Source: Pseudomonas asturiensis
Lineage (GTDB): Bacteria; Pseudomonadota; Gammaproteobacteria; Pseudomonadales; Pseudomonadaceae
Reading direction: 5' to 3'
Length of the DNA: 64,000 nt
Assembly (NCBI RefSeq): GCF_900143095.1
Contig: NZ_FRDA01000009.1
Span: 124,001-188,000 of the forward strand
Shown: in pieces, positions 36,001 to 44,271 of the stretch
How positions within the stretch are numbered: the first letter of the stretch is position 1
Layout: every line of letters starts with the position of its first letter
The notes under the pieces: generated by a model
The model's input: the letters and a program-made list of their open reading frames with translations, nothing else
Database searches by the model: none
Told to the model about the DNA's origin: nothing
Translations under genes and position numbers: made by a program

Positions 36001-36284
36001 AAAGCACCGGGACCGGGCGAGTCTTCGAACTCGATGCGGCGACAGGCAGCATGCTCAACTACCAGGTGCTGGACACCAACGGAGACAACAGCATCAACGC
36101 CTTTGATCTGAACGTGGCCGGGCTGGGATTCGGTACCGGTATTCCGGTCGTCTCCGTCATCGTTTCACCCACCGGGTCAGGCCCTGAGGTGAAGGTCGTC
36201 AGTACGTCCAGTGCTGTTACGCCGTTTGCCCTTCAGGAGAAAGGTGGCGTCAACCAGCGCATCATGTGGCGACAAATCCAATAG
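33075..36284 (+). CDS. pilY1: Type IV pilus tip adhesin/biogenesis factor PilY1
   Basis: A 1069-residue exported protein with a signal peptide (residues 1 to about 33, ending PVYAF). The N-terminal von Willebrand A-like domain has the MIDAS sequence DNSGSM near residue 53 and TPLAETYYE later. The C-terminal beta-propeller includes YAGDLKGRLWKFD. The calcium loop that normally precedes YAGDL reads RVNSQNIVQ here, without the acidic residues; a different DxNxD loop (DTNGDNSINAFD) is kept near residue 1010. No RGD is present. PilY1 sits at the pilus tip, antagonises retraction and senses surfaces. Confidence 0.94.
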   Translation: MPSIAKTLRRALKYVYGALLALYLTTPVYAFTPAQVPLLSSSAVPPNLMLMVDNSGSMYNIIWASGFDQNVVRPSITYFSTQCFNGFITVPCPFSSTISGEQTLSVGDINSTSIVGVNLSCLFGGRPIFRNGVRYCVVLPDPAGNGLTRYTADYLSYLIDLVTPGLFDGGVRNYTNGVIPNDYRMNVAKTVATTLVSNNLSLRIGLASFNEPNNSDLGPGGKIARVVSDLSAVPATTYQPNGVSQTQATTNVNALKQAITALTPSANTPLAETYYEITRYFRGMTPYYQSGSAYTSPIQYRCQKNYGVVITDGLPTYDRTFPTDDPEDLADTARSLPNWDLNAANDGPNPQGDGEGDTLYLDDLAKFAYDIDLRKDASTSTGDLTGKSWDNAGFTKQNLSTYTIGFTTDNQMLLDATDNNHGHGKYFQANDSAGLSAALNLALTDIYAKVGSGSSGAANSFTLTSGTQFYQAIYDPSDWHGTIKAYNLDPITGALSSPAWNTDSVIVSGSTAPVFESWNTATSARITLDYANLSGPQQTAFNATLPSNVSGTELIAWSKGATNAKLRTRTRLLGDIINGPLGSGLPTQKTAVDLLGDDSYTTYLAAKASGMSASLLANANDGYFNIINPANGSRRYAYMPSTALASLATIASSTYGSGVHRFTVDGQISVFDTQVSAGSAWRTVAYGGTGAGGKAFFAIKLYDVASNTPVALWEVKAPDASTTTNLFNNLGYAYAKPEVARMADGTGIVVVGNGYGSFTGRASLFVLNANTGAFIAEILTPVIGNETDNGLSSVKLRVNSQNIVQAAYAGDLKGRLWKFDMSASNPSSWSVAFGGAPLFTAPRGADQPITVQPLLLNHPLNGKLVYFGTGKFLEAADKQTTALQDFYAIWDSDGGSGRVVEANLQPQAVSGSVVSNGNTYFTSTTRDVDWATKKGWFMPLATAAPYPGERIIYAAQTSRERIIFSTASVNSTDPCESTGTGRVFELDAATGSMLNYQVLDTNGDNSINAFDLNVAGLGFGTGIPVVSVIVSPTGSGPEVKVVSTSSAVTPFALQEKGGVNQRIMWRQIQ

Positions 36285-36294
36285 GAAGATAATC

Positions 36295-36696
36295 ATGCGA
36301 GCAGCATCCAGGGGCTTTACGTTGATCGAACTCATGATCGTCGTGGCGATTGTCGGTATTCTGGCCGCAGTGGCGTACCCCAGTTACACCGAGTACGTGA
36401 AGCGCTCCCATCGTGCTGAAATTGCCAGCCTGCTGTCCGAACAGACCCAGGCAATGGAGCGTTATTATTCGCGTACGGGGAGTTACGTGAATTTTGCGGG
36501 CATGAGCGGCGGCAATAGCTATTACGGCATCGCGTCGGTCATCAATGACGCCGACTTCACATTGACAGCAACGCCTGTTGGCTCCTCCATGATGAACGGT
36601 GACAAGTGCGGTAGCTTCGTCATCAAGAACACGGGCGAATACAGCAACACTGGCGCTGCCAGCGGTGTTACCCGAAAAGACTGTTGGGGCCGATAA
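36295..36696 (+). CDS. pilE: Type IV pilus minor pilin PilE
   Basis: A 133-residue minor pilin with the signal SRGFTLIELMIVVAIVGILAAVAYP and a cysteine pair (DKCGSF and KDCWGR) that closes the C-terminal D-region. The ATG at 36295 is preceded by AGGAAG. It follows pilY1 by 10 bases, so the pilY2 gene found between them in P. aeruginosa PAO1 is absent here. Confidence 0.93.
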   Translation: MRAASRGFTLIELMIVVAIVGILAAVAYPSYTEYVKRSHRAEIASLLSEQTQAMERYYSRTGSYVNFAGMSGGNSYYGIASVINDADFTLTATPVGSSMMNGDKCGSFVIKNTGEYSNTGAASGVTRKDCWGR

Positions 36697-36721
36697 GCCC
36701 TTTTCCTGCCCAGAGACCAAA

Positions 36722-37834
36722 ATGCCCAAGCAACACGTAGTGATCGTCGGCGGTGGTGTGATCGGTTTGTTGACCGCCTTTAACCTGGCGTCGGCGGATG
36801 TGAATGTCGTACTGCTGGATCGATCGGGCGTGGGGCTTGAGTCTTCCTGGGCAGGCGGCGGAATTGTCTCGCCGCTGTATCCCTGGCGCTACAGCCCGGC
36901 CGTGACGGCGCTGGCGCATTGGTCGCAGGATTTCTATCCGCATCTGGGTAAACGCTTGTTCGCGCAGACCGGTCTTGATCCCGAGGTTCACACCACAGGC
37001 TTGTACTGGCTGGATCTGGAAGACGAGCAGCAGGCGCTTGAGTGGGCTGTCCGGGAAAACCGTCCACTGAGCCGCGTCGATATCTCGGCCGTGCATGACG
37101 CCGTACCTGCGCTGGGGCAGGGCTATTCTCGCGCGATCTACATGGCCGACGTGGCCAATGTGCGTAATCCCCGACTGGTCAAATCCCTGAAGGCTGCGCT
37201 GCTGGCGATGCCAAACGTCGAGATTCGCGAACAGTGCGAGGTCAACGGCTTCATGCGTCGGGACGGCAGGGTCGAAGGCGTGAAAACGGCTTCGGGCGAT
37301 CTCCCGGCTGATCGCGTGGTACTGGCGGCAGGCGCCTGGAGTGGTGAGTTGCTCAAAACCCTTGATCTGGATCTGCCGGTCGAACCGGTGAAAGGGCAGA
37401 TGATTCTGTACAAATGCGCGGCGGACTTTCTGCCGAGCATGGTGCTGGCCAAAGGGCGATATGCTATTCCACGTCGCGACGGGCATATCCTGATTGGTAG
37501 CACGCTGGAACACGAAGGCTTCGACAAGACGCCTACCGAGGCCGCGCTCGCAAGCCTCAAGGCGTCTGCTATCGAGTTGATTCCTGCTCTGGCGGATGCC
37601 GAGCCTGTCGCTCAGTGGGCAGGGCTGCGTCCTGGGTCGCCGCAAGGCATTCCGTTCATTGGTCCTGTTCCCGGGCTCGAGGGCCTGTGGCTCAACTGCG
37701 GTCATTACCGCAACGGTCTGGTGCTGGCGCCTGCGTCATGTCAGTTGCTGGCTGATTTACTGCTGGGACACGAGCCGATCATCGATCCAGCGCCGTACGC
37801 GCCGCAAGGCCGTATGACGCCCGCACGGATATGA
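36722..37834 (+). CDS. thiO: FAD-dependent glycine oxidase ThiO
   Basis: A 370-residue flavoprotein of the DAAO family supplying dehydroglycine for the thiazole of thiamine. The Rossmann motif VVIVGGGVIGLLTAFNLA is at residue 6, and the family segments SSWAGGGIVSP and WAGLRPGSPQGIPFIG are present. The ATG at 36722 (MPKQHVVIV) lies 25 bases after pilE; the order pilE-thiO-pilR is conserved with P. aeruginosa (PA4548). Confidence 0.93.
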   Translation: MPKQHVVIVGGGVIGLLTAFNLASADVNVVLLDRSGVGLESSWAGGGIVSPLYPWRYSPAVTALAHWSQDFYPHLGKRLFAQTGLDPEVHTTGLYWLDLEDEQQALEWAVRENRPLSRVDISAVHDAVPALGQGYSRAIYMADVANVRNPRLVKSLKAALLAMPNVEIREQCEVNGFMRRDGRVEGVKTASGDLPADRVVLAAGAWSGELLKTLDLDLPVEPVKGQMILYKCAADFLPSMVLAKGRYAIPRRDGHILIGSTLEHEGFDKTPTEAALASLKASAIELIPALADAEPVAQWAGLRPGSPQGIPFIGPVPGLEGLWLNCGHYRNGLVLAPASCQLLADLLLGHEPIIDPAPYAPQGRMTPARI

Positions 37835-37947
37835 GCTGCGCCTTCATCAATAAAATAGACCTGCTGAGTAAATGCGGCCTCCCACAGGCTGTGTTTGTAG
37901 CGATACAGCGCTGTGTCAGGGGCCTTTGAATACCTGCGCCTTCCCGC

Positions 37948-39288
37948 TCAATCCAGCCCCAGCTTTTTCAACCGATAGCGCATTGACCTGAATGACAGGC
38001 TGAGTCGCTGGGCCGCTGCTGTCCGGTTCCAGCGAGTTTCTTCCAGGGCCTGCAGGATCAGTTTGCGTTCGATGCCTTCCAGGTAATCTTCCAGATTGTC
38101 GATATCGGCCAGGTTGGGGCCGTCGCTTTCTGCAGTTCTGACCGACTCCGCCAGGCGCAGGTCGCTGGTATGGATTTCATCGTTCTCGCATAGCGTGTAG
38201 GCCCGCTCCAGCATGTTTTCCAGCTCTCGGACGTTGCCGGGAAAACGGTAGTTCCTCAGGGTTTCCAGCGCCTGGGCATTCAGCCGGGCCGCAGGGAGGC
38301 CGCTGTTGGTTGCCAGGCGTTGCAGGACGATGGCGGCGAGTTGGTCAATGTCTTCGCGACGCTCGCGCAGGGACGGCACGCACAGTTCAATGACGTTCAA
38401 GCGGTAATAGAGATCCTGACGGAAGCGTCCGGCCGCCACTTCCACGCTGAGGTCCTTGTGGGTCGCACACAGAATCCGTACATCCACCACCTGTTCCTGC
38501 TGACCGCCGACGCTGCGAATGGACTTTTCCTGTATCGCACGCAGCAGTTTCACCTGCATGGCCAGCGGCAGATCAGCGACTTCGTCCAGAAACAGCGTGC
38601 CGTTCTGGGCGGCCTGAAACAGTCCGGGTTTGTCTTCATGAGCGCCCGTGAAGCTGCCTTTGCGATGCCCGAAAAATTCGCTTTCCATCAGGTCAGTCGG
38701 AATGGCGCCACAGTTGACCGGCACAAAGGGTTTCTCGCCGCGCGGCCCCTGTTCGTGGATCAGTCGTGCCACCAGCTCCTTGCCACTGCCTGACTCGCCG
38801 CTGATATAGACCGGGGCCTGACTGCGCGCCAGCTTCGTGATTTGGTTGCGCAGCGTGCGCATGGGCGGCGAATCACCCAGCAGTCGGTTGTCCAGGGCGC
38901 GCACCGGCTGGGCAATGGGCGCAAGGCGCAACGCGCTGCTGACCAGTTCGCGCAGCCTGCCCAGATCCACCGGTTTGGTCAGGAAGTCGAACGCACCGGC
39001 CTTGAGCGCCTGAATGGCGGTGTCCAGGCTGCCATGCGCCGTGATCATCGCAACGGGGACGTGCGCAAAACTCTGCTGGATGTGCTGCACCAGCTCCAGG
39101 CCATTACCGTCGGGCAGGCGCATGTCCGTCAGGCACAGGTCGAACGGTTCGCGAGCCAGGTACTCACGTGCTTCGGCAACATTGCAGGCGCTGCGGGTAT
39201 CGAGCTTCATTCGCCCCAGAGTAATCTCCAGAAGTTCGCGAATGTCCGGCTCATCGTCAACGATCAGGATCTTTTGCCGTGGGGTCAT
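37948..39288 (-). CDS. pilR: Sigma-54 response regulator PilR
   Basis: A 446-residue NtrC-type activator of pilin transcription. A receiver domain (MTPRQKILIVDDEPDI) precedes an AAA+ domain with Walker A GESGSGKE and the sigma-54 contact loop GSFTGA (Ser where Ala is usual), and a C-terminal Fis-type helix-turn-helix (RTAAAQRLSLSFRSMRYRLKKL). The start at 39288 is chosen over a longer open frame because it begins at the receiver fold. It lies two bases from the end of pilS. Confidence 0.95.
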   Translation of the reverse strand: MTPRQKILIVDDEPDIRELLEITLGRMKLDTRSACNVAEAREYLAREPFDLCLTDMRLPDGNGLELVQHIQQSFAHVPVAMITAHGSLDTAIQALKAGAFDFLTKPVDLGRLRELVSSALRLAPIAQPVRALDNRLLGDSPPMRTLRNQITKLARSQAPVYISGESGSGKELVARLIHEQGPRGEKPFVPVNCGAIPTDLMESEFFGHRKGSFTGAHEDKPGLFQAAQNGTLFLDEVADLPLAMQVKLLRAIQEKSIRSVGGQQEQVVDVRILCATHKDLSVEVAAGRFRQDLYYRLNVIELCVPSLRERREDIDQLAAIVLQRLATNSGLPAARLNAQALETLRNYRFPGNVRELENMLERAYTLCENDEIHTSDLRLAESVRTAESDGPNLADIDNLEDYLEGIERKLILQALEETRWNRTAAAQRLSLSFRSMRYRLKKLGLD

Positions 39289-39290
39289 CT

Positions 39291-40883
39291 TCAGCTCGAT
39301 TTGAACGGGTGGGCGAAGGTAATACGCAGACAACTGCCGCCGCCTTCCCGGGGGGCGTAGTCCAGGTGCGCCTGATTGCTTTCGCATAGCTCGCGTGACA
39401 GGTAGAGGCCCAGGCCTGTGCCTTTGCTTTCGGTGGTGAAGAAGGGTTCGAACAGGCGGGTCAGGTGGTTTTCGCTGACGCCCGCGCCATCGTCCAGAAC
39501 TTCAAGTGTCGGCAAGTCACTCTGCGGGTCGTGATACAGCCTGAGCCATACCTGTGCGATGGGGTGCTGCTGGCCGCTGTAGCGCAAACCGTTCTGTAGC
39601 AGGTTGGTCACGACCTGAGTCAATTGTTCCGGGTCCATGCGGGTGGTCAGCATGCCGCTGCCGCTTTCGATGTGAATCCGCTGGTCGGGTGCGGCAGAGG
39701 TGCGCAAGTCTGTAACGAACGCGTCGAGCCACTGCCTCAGGTCGAGCAGTTCGGGTTGGGCTTCACGTCGTCGGGACAGTTGCAGTACGTTCTCGATCAC
39801 CACATTGATGCGCCGTGACTGGTCATGGATGATCTGCCCCAGCCGTCGATCCGGCGCAGTCAATTCTTCCGATTCGTTCAACAACTGCGCTGCGTGGCTG
39901 ACCGCGCCCAGGGGATTACGGATTTCGTGGGCGATCCCGGCAGTCAGGCGGCCCAGTGCGGCAAGCTTGAGTTGTTGAGCCTGCTGGGCAATCTGCGACA
40001 GGTCCTCCAGGAAAATCAGGGTCTGGCGCTGATCGCCCCGGTTCAGTGCGGCGAAGCTGGGTTGCAGCACCGGGCCGATCGCCGAGGTCGAGATGCTGCG
40101 CGGCACCATGATCGGGTTGATCAGCCAATGGCGAAAGCGGTCCACCAGTTCAGGTGAGTAGCTGTCGATCACCTGGCCGACCAATTGCTCATGACCCAGC
40201 AGGTTCAGTGCGCCCTGGTTGGCCAGCAGCACCTGACGTCGTGCGTCCAGCACCAGAATGCCGGTGCGCATGCGCTGCAGAATCAAAGCATTGAGCTCTT
40301 CAAGATTATCGACATCGGCAGCGCGCTGTTCGGCCAGTACTTCGCTGACCTGCATGCGCGCCGTCAGTGCCTGTACCAGCATGGCCGCAGCAAAACATAA
40401 CGTGCCCAGCGAGCCCGCCTGCACGTAGTCGTTGGCGACCGCAGGTGTGCTGAAGCTGATATAGAAGGTCAGGTAGATGATGGCGATGGCCGAGACCGCG
40501 GCAATCAACAGGCCGCTGCGGCCACGCAACAGGATGTTGCTGATGGCCACTGACGCGATCAGCAGATTGCCGATACCGCTCGATGGGCCACCTGCCGCGT
40601 AGAACAGCCCCGATAACATGAGCGCATCCGCCATCGCCAGGCTGAACAGGTGAGCCTGACGTTTGGGCTGTTCGAGCAGCACCACGATGAGGATGTTTGA
40701 TACCAGATACAGCCAGCAGCCGGCCCGGAACAGGTCGGTATCGGCCAGTTGCAGCAGTTCGGCGTCCAGGCGGGCAGAGATCAGCGATACCAGCAGGATG
40801 CCAATGACGAGGCGATAAAGGTGATAGAGCTGCAGAATACGATGCGCTTGGGCGGTGCCCAGTGAGAGCGTCTCAGCGCTCAC
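39291..40883 (-). CDS. pilS: Sensor histidine kinase PilS
   Basis: A 530-residue inner-membrane kinase that phosphorylates PilR. Six hydrophobic helices fill residues 20-185, followed by a PAS domain (residues 200-300), the H-box AGIAHEIRNPL near residue 325, and HATPase motifs N (LLQNGLRYSG), G1 (DDGAGV) and G2 (KGTGLGLYL). In P. aeruginosa PilS monitors pilin levels in the membrane. It overlaps the PP0621-like gene at its start. Confidence 0.94.
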   Translation of the reverse strand: MSAETLSLGTAQAHRILQLYHLYRLVIGILLVSLISARLDAELLQLADTDLFRAGCWLYLVSNILIVVLLEQPKRQAHLFSLAMADALMLSGLFYAAGGPSSGIGNLLIASVAISNILLRGRSGLLIAAVSAIAIIYLTFYISFSTPAVANDYVQAGSLGTLCFAAAMLVQALTARMQVSEVLAEQRAADVDNLEELNALILQRMRTGILVLDARRQVLLANQGALNLLGHEQLVGQVIDSYSPELVDRFRHWLINPIMVPRSISTSAIGPVLQPSFAALNRGDQRQTLIFLEDLSQIAQQAQQLKLAALGRLTAGIAHEIRNPLGAVSHAAQLLNESEELTAPDRRLGQIIHDQSRRINVVIENVLQLSRRREAQPELLDLRQWLDAFVTDLRTSAAPDQRIHIESGSGMLTTRMDPEQLTQVVTNLLQNGLRYSGQQHPIAQVWLRLYHDPQSDLPTLEVLDDGAGVSENHLTRLFEPFFTTESKGTGLGLYLSRELCESNQAHLDYAPREGGGSCLRITFAHPFKSS

Positions 40884-41112
40884 GAGTCGCAGGGCCTTCT
40901 AGCCGGTGCGCCTCGCTGCAATACCATTGTTGTTCCTGGCTCAATGCACGGTCACGAGGAAGATGAACGCCGCAATGGGCGCAACGCACCATAGGCGCGG
41001 CAGTGGTCTCAGGCGGTGCCGGACGGGTTCTTGGCCTGGGTGGATTGAGTAGGCGTTTGACGAACCAGATCACCGCTGCAATCAGCGCGACCCACATTAA
41101 TATCCGAACCAT
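40873..41112 (-). CDS. PP0621-family membrane protein
   Basis: A 79-residue protein with one N-terminal membrane helix (ILMWVALIAAVIWFV), a proline-rich linker (NPPRPRTRPAPPETT) and a possible zinc-binding pair (CAHCGVHLP with a later YCSEAHR). It matches the small PP0621 family upstream of pilS in pseudomonads. Function unknown. Confidence 0.8.
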   Translation of the reverse strand: MVRILMWVALIAAVIWFVKRLLNPPRPRTRPAPPETTAAPMVRCAHCGVHLPRDRALSQEQQWYCSEAHRLEGPATRER

Positions 41113-41186
41113 GACTATCCGCTTGGTGAATTGAGTCTGCGCAGTGTAGCCAAGGAGCGGGCGGGCGGACAGGGGCGAGCGCGCAT

Positions 41187-41216
41187 AAAAAAAGAGGCCT
41201 GCAAAAGGCCTCTTTT
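41187..41216 (-). terminator. Terminator of bamD
   Basis: AAAAGAGGCCT and AGGCCTCTTTT form a strong stem with flanking A/T runs just past the bamD stop codon; it can work in both directions. Confidence 0.85.
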
Positions 41217-41232
41217 CAGGGTTGCAGTCGAC

Positions 41233-42255
41233 TCAGTCGAACAGGCCCAGTGTCATGTAGCTGAACCAGGAGCGGCTCTTGGTGCCTTTCGCTTCTGCGT
41301 CCTTCTCGGCCTGCTCATCCAGCTCTGCCTGGTTTTCCGGCAACAGCTCTTTAGGGATGGAGTCCTTGGCTTCCTGATACTGTTTCTTGATGTCCTGGTC
41401 GGCACGTGTCTGACCCGGTGGCAGCGGTGCGCTGCCGTCGATCAGGCCCAGTGTCGCCTTGGACAGCCACGAACGGTTATCCGCCTCTGCTTCGCGTGGC
41501 GTGAACTCGCCGTCTTTCAGTTGCGGGTGGTTCGGATAGTTGGTCTTCAGCACTTCAAGGCTGGTCGCGGCCAGGTCGTCGAGGTGCAGACGCTGATACG
41601 ACTCGACCATTACCGCCAGGCCGTCACCGACCGATGGCGTTTCCTGGAAGTTTTCCACCACGTAGCGGCCACGGTTGGCAGCGGCGACGTAGGCCTGACG
41701 GGTCAGGTAGTAGTCAGCCACGTGGATCTCGTACGAAGCCAGCAGGTTGCGCAGATAGATCATGCGCTGCTTGGCGTCGGGCGAGTAACGGCTGTTCGGG
41801 AAACGGCTGGTGAGCTGTGCGAACTCGTTGAAGGAGTCGCGTGCGGCACCCGGGTCACGCTTGGTCTGGTCCAGCGGCAGGAAGCGCGCCAGCAGGCCAA
41901 CGTCCTGGTCGAACGAGGTCAGGCCCTTCATGTAGTAGGCGTAATCGACGTTCGGGTGCTGGGGATGCAGGCGAATGAAGCGCTCGGCAGCAGATTTTGC
42001 CGCTTCCGGTTCACCGTTCTTGTAGTTCGAGTAAATCAGCTCGAGCTGGGCCTGATCGGCATAACGACCGAATGGATAGCGAGATTCCAGCGCCTTGAGC
42101 TTCTCGGTGGCGCTGTTATAGCTGTTATTGCCCAGGTCGGCCTGCGCCTGCTGGTACAGCTCGACTTCGCTGAGGTTTTCGTCGATGACTTCCTTCGACG
42201 AACAGGCCGCAGTCAGTGCGAGGATGGCGATCAGCAGCAGGTGTTTCACTTGCAT
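41233..42255 (-). CDS. bamD: Outer-membrane assembly lipoprotein BamD
   Basis: A 340-residue lipoprotein of the BAM complex that inserts outer-membrane proteins. The lipobox is LTAACSS, and TPR repeats follow from ELYQQAQADLGNNSYNSATEKL. The protein is longer than E. coli BamD because of a Glu/Lys-rich C-terminal tail. The ATG at 42255 puts the signal peptide at the start; a longer frame would bury it. It is divergent from rluD, as comL is in P. aeruginosa. Confidence 0.95.
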   Translation of the reverse strand: MQVKHLLLIAILALTAACSSKEVIDENLSEVELYQQAQADLGNNSYNSATEKLKALESRYPFGRYADQAQLELIYSNYKNGEPEAAKSAAERFIRLHPQHPNVDYAYYMKGLTSFDQDVGLLARFLPLDQTKRDPGAARDSFNEFAQLTSRFPNSRYSPDAKQRMIYLRNLLASYEIHVADYYLTRQAYVAAANRGRYVVENFQETPSVGDGLAVMVESYQRLHLDDLAATSLEVLKTNYPNHPQLKDGEFTPREAEADNRSWLSKATLGLIDGSAPLPPGQTRADQDIKKQYQEAKDSIPKELLPENQAELDEQAEKDAEAKGTKSRSWFSYMTLGLFD

Positions 42256-42404
42256 GGCGGCTTGCGTCCCTATAACGGCCTGCTGTCTTGGGCGGGGCCG
42301 TCCTGTTATGATGAGCGCCCCGCGATACCGGCGGGACAAAAGACGCCGTATTTAACCACAAGCGCGCTGCCGAAACCAAAGGCTAGCCGCCACCTAGTCT
42401 GGTC

Positions 42405-43367
42405 ATGTCCGAAAATATAGAACTTCGCGCAGAGGTACCGTCCGAAATGGGTGGTCAACGCCTCGATCAAGTCGCCGCACAATTATTCGCTGAGCACTCG
42501 CGCTCGCGCCTTTCCGCCTGGATCAAGGACGGCCGCCTGACTGTGGACGGTGGCGTTCTGCGCCCGCGTGACATCGTGCATGGCGGTGCCATTCTTGAGC
42601 TCATTGCCGAGCAGGAGGCCCAGGGTGAATGGGTCGCTCAGGACATCGAGCTGGACATCGTCTACGAAGACGACCAGATACTGGTCATCAATAAGCCTGC
42701 GGGCCTGGTGGTGCATCCGGCTGCCGGTCACGCTGACGGCACGCTGCTCAATGCCTTGCTGCACCATGTGCCGGACATCATCAATGTTCCGCGCGCCGGC
42801 ATCGTGCATCGTCTGGATAAAGACACCACGGGCCTGATGGTGGTCGCCAAAACGATTCAGGCGCAGACCCAACTGGTCACCCAGTTGCAGAGCCGTAGCG
42901 TCAGCCGCATCTATGAATGCATCGTGATCGGTGTCGTGACCGCAGGCGGCAAGATCGATGCGCCGATTGGTCGTCATGGCCAGCAGCGTCAGCGCATGGC
43001 GGTGATGGAAGGCGGCAAGCAGGCGGTGAGTCATTACCGCGTGCTGGAACGCTTCCGGTCGCACACGCATGTGCGTGTCAAACTGGAAACCGGTCGTACG
43101 CACCAGATTCGCGTGCACATGGCACACATCAACTACCCGTTGGTCGGCGACCCTGCCTATGGCGGTCGTTTCCGCATTCCGCCTGCGGCCAGCCTGACCA
43201 TGGTTGATTCGCTGAAGACGTTCCCGCGTCAGGCACTGCACGCGCGCTTCCTGGAGCTGGATCATCCGACCACCGGTAAGCGCATGAGCTGGGAATCGCC
43301 ACTGCCTGACGACTTCGTCTGGCTGCTGTCGCTGCTCAAGCAGGACCGCGAGGCGTTCATCGGGTGA
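42405..43367 (+). CDS. rluD: 23S rRNA pseudouridine synthase D
   Basis: A 320-residue enzyme that makes pseudouridines 1911, 1915 and 1917 of 23S rRNA. An S4 domain (GGQRLDQVAAQL) precedes the catalytic motif GIVHRLDKDTTGLMVVAKT with its Asp. Its stop overlaps the GTG start of pgeF. Confidence 0.96.
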   Translation: MSENIELRAEVPSEMGGQRLDQVAAQLFAEHSRSRLSAWIKDGRLTVDGGVLRPRDIVHGGAILELIAEQEAQGEWVAQDIELDIVYEDDQILVINKPAGLVVHPAAGHADGTLLNALLHHVPDIINVPRAGIVHRLDKDTTGLMVVAKTIQAQTQLVTQLQSRSVSRIYECIVIGVVTAGGKIDAPIGRHGQQRQRMAVMEGGKQAVSHYRVLERFRSHTHVRVKLETGRTHQIRVHMAHINYPLVGDPAYGGRFRIPPAASLTMVDSLKTFPRQALHARFLELDHPTTGKRMSWESPLPDDFVWLLSLLKQDREAFIG

Positions 43368-44092
43368 ATGACTGGCTGATACCTGACTGGCCCGCGCCAG
43401 CGCAGATCAAGTCGTGCGTCACCACCCGCTCGGGCGGGGCCAGTCTGGCTCCGTTCGACACATTCAATCTCGGCGATCACGTCGACGACAGTCCACAGGC
43501 GGTTGCCCGCAATCGCTCGGTTCTGACTTCCCGTCTCCATGTTCAGCCCGCCTGGCTGCGCCAGGTGCACGGTGTCGTGGTGGCGGATGCTGATCCGTCA
43601 TGCGTTGTGGAAGCTGATGCGAGCTGGACGGATACGCCCGGCGTTGCCTGCACCATCATGACTGCCGATTGCCTTCCCGCGTTGTTCTGCCGTCGTGACG
43701 GCACGCGTGTCGCTGCGGCGCATGCAGGCTGGCGTGGTCTTGCGGCAGGTGTTCTTGAGGCGACCGCCGACAGTTTGCAGGTTGCTCCTGAAGAGGTGAT
43801 GGTCTGGCTTGGTCCTGCCATCGGTCAGCCCTCGTTCGAGGTCGGGCCGGAAGTGCGCGAGGCGTTCGTGAGCCAGCACCCTGAAACCGCCGAAGCGTTT
43901 GTTGCAAGCCTGAACCCTGATCGCTTCATGGCCGATATCTATACGCTGGCGCGCGTGCGACTGGCGGCCCATGGTATCTCTTCTGTTTATGGTGGCGGCT
44001 TCGACACCTTCACCGATCCGCGCTTCTTTTCCTATCGCCGTGCCGCCCGCACCGGTCGATTTGCCTCACTGATCTGGATCGATCACGCCTGA
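43364..44092 (+). CDS. pgeF: Peptidoglycan editing factor PgeF (YfiH/laccase-domain)
   Basis: A 242-residue protein of the multi-copper-oxidase-like YfiH family. Metal-binding motifs are RQVHG, TADCLPALF and AAHAGWRGLAAG. The GTG at 43364 is the in-frame start (VNDWLIPDW), coupled to rluD by a GTGA overlap. It removes wrongly incorporated amino acids from cell wall precursors. Confidence 0.94.
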   Translation: MNDWLIPDWPAPAQIKSCVTTRSGGASLAPFDTFNLGDHVDDSPQAVARNRSVLTSRLHVQPAWLRQVHGVVVADADPSCVVEADASWTDTPGVACTIMTADCLPALFCRRDGTRVAAAHAGWRGLAAGVLEATADSLQVAPEEVMVWLGPAIGQPSFEVGPEVREAFVSQHPETAEAFVASLNPDRFMADIYTLARVRLAAHGISSVYGGGFDTFTDPRFFSYRRAARTGRFASLIWIDHA

Positions 44093-44138
44093 CACCTGCT
44101 TTTATACGTAAGCCAGCTAGGCTTGCCTGAGCGTGAGG

Positions 44139-44152
44139 TTGATCCACATCAA
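44139..44152. promoter_or_regulatory. Perfect Anr/FNR-type box upstream of clpB
   Basis: TTGATCCACATCAA matches the TTGAT-N4-ATCAA consensus exactly. It is centred 31 bases before a possible -10 (CAGAAT, 44174-44179), close to class II activator spacing. It overlaps no coding region. Confidence 0.65.
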
Positions 44153-44162
44153 TCAAGTCAGT

Positions 44163-44191
44163 CTTGAAACACGCAGAATTGCCCGCATCTA
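44163..44191 (+). promoter_or_regulatory. Sigma-32 (RpoH) heat-shock promoter of clpB
   Basis: CTTGAAA at 44163-44169 and CCGCATCTA at 44183-44191 are 13 bases apart. This fits the RpoH consensus CTTGAAA-N11-16-CCCCATnTA with one mismatch. It leads into clpB 80 bases downstream. Confidence 0.85.
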
Positions 44192-44271
44192 TTGCGCATC
44201 CATAAGTGTTTCAGCAGGTTTTCATCACAGGTGTGTTCATTGCTCCGGCCTGCTTTTAAAGGAAGGTGACT

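Noticed and set aside
41187..41216. Palindrome considered as an operator
   Set aside because: Position after the bamD stop and the A/T runs fit a terminator better.
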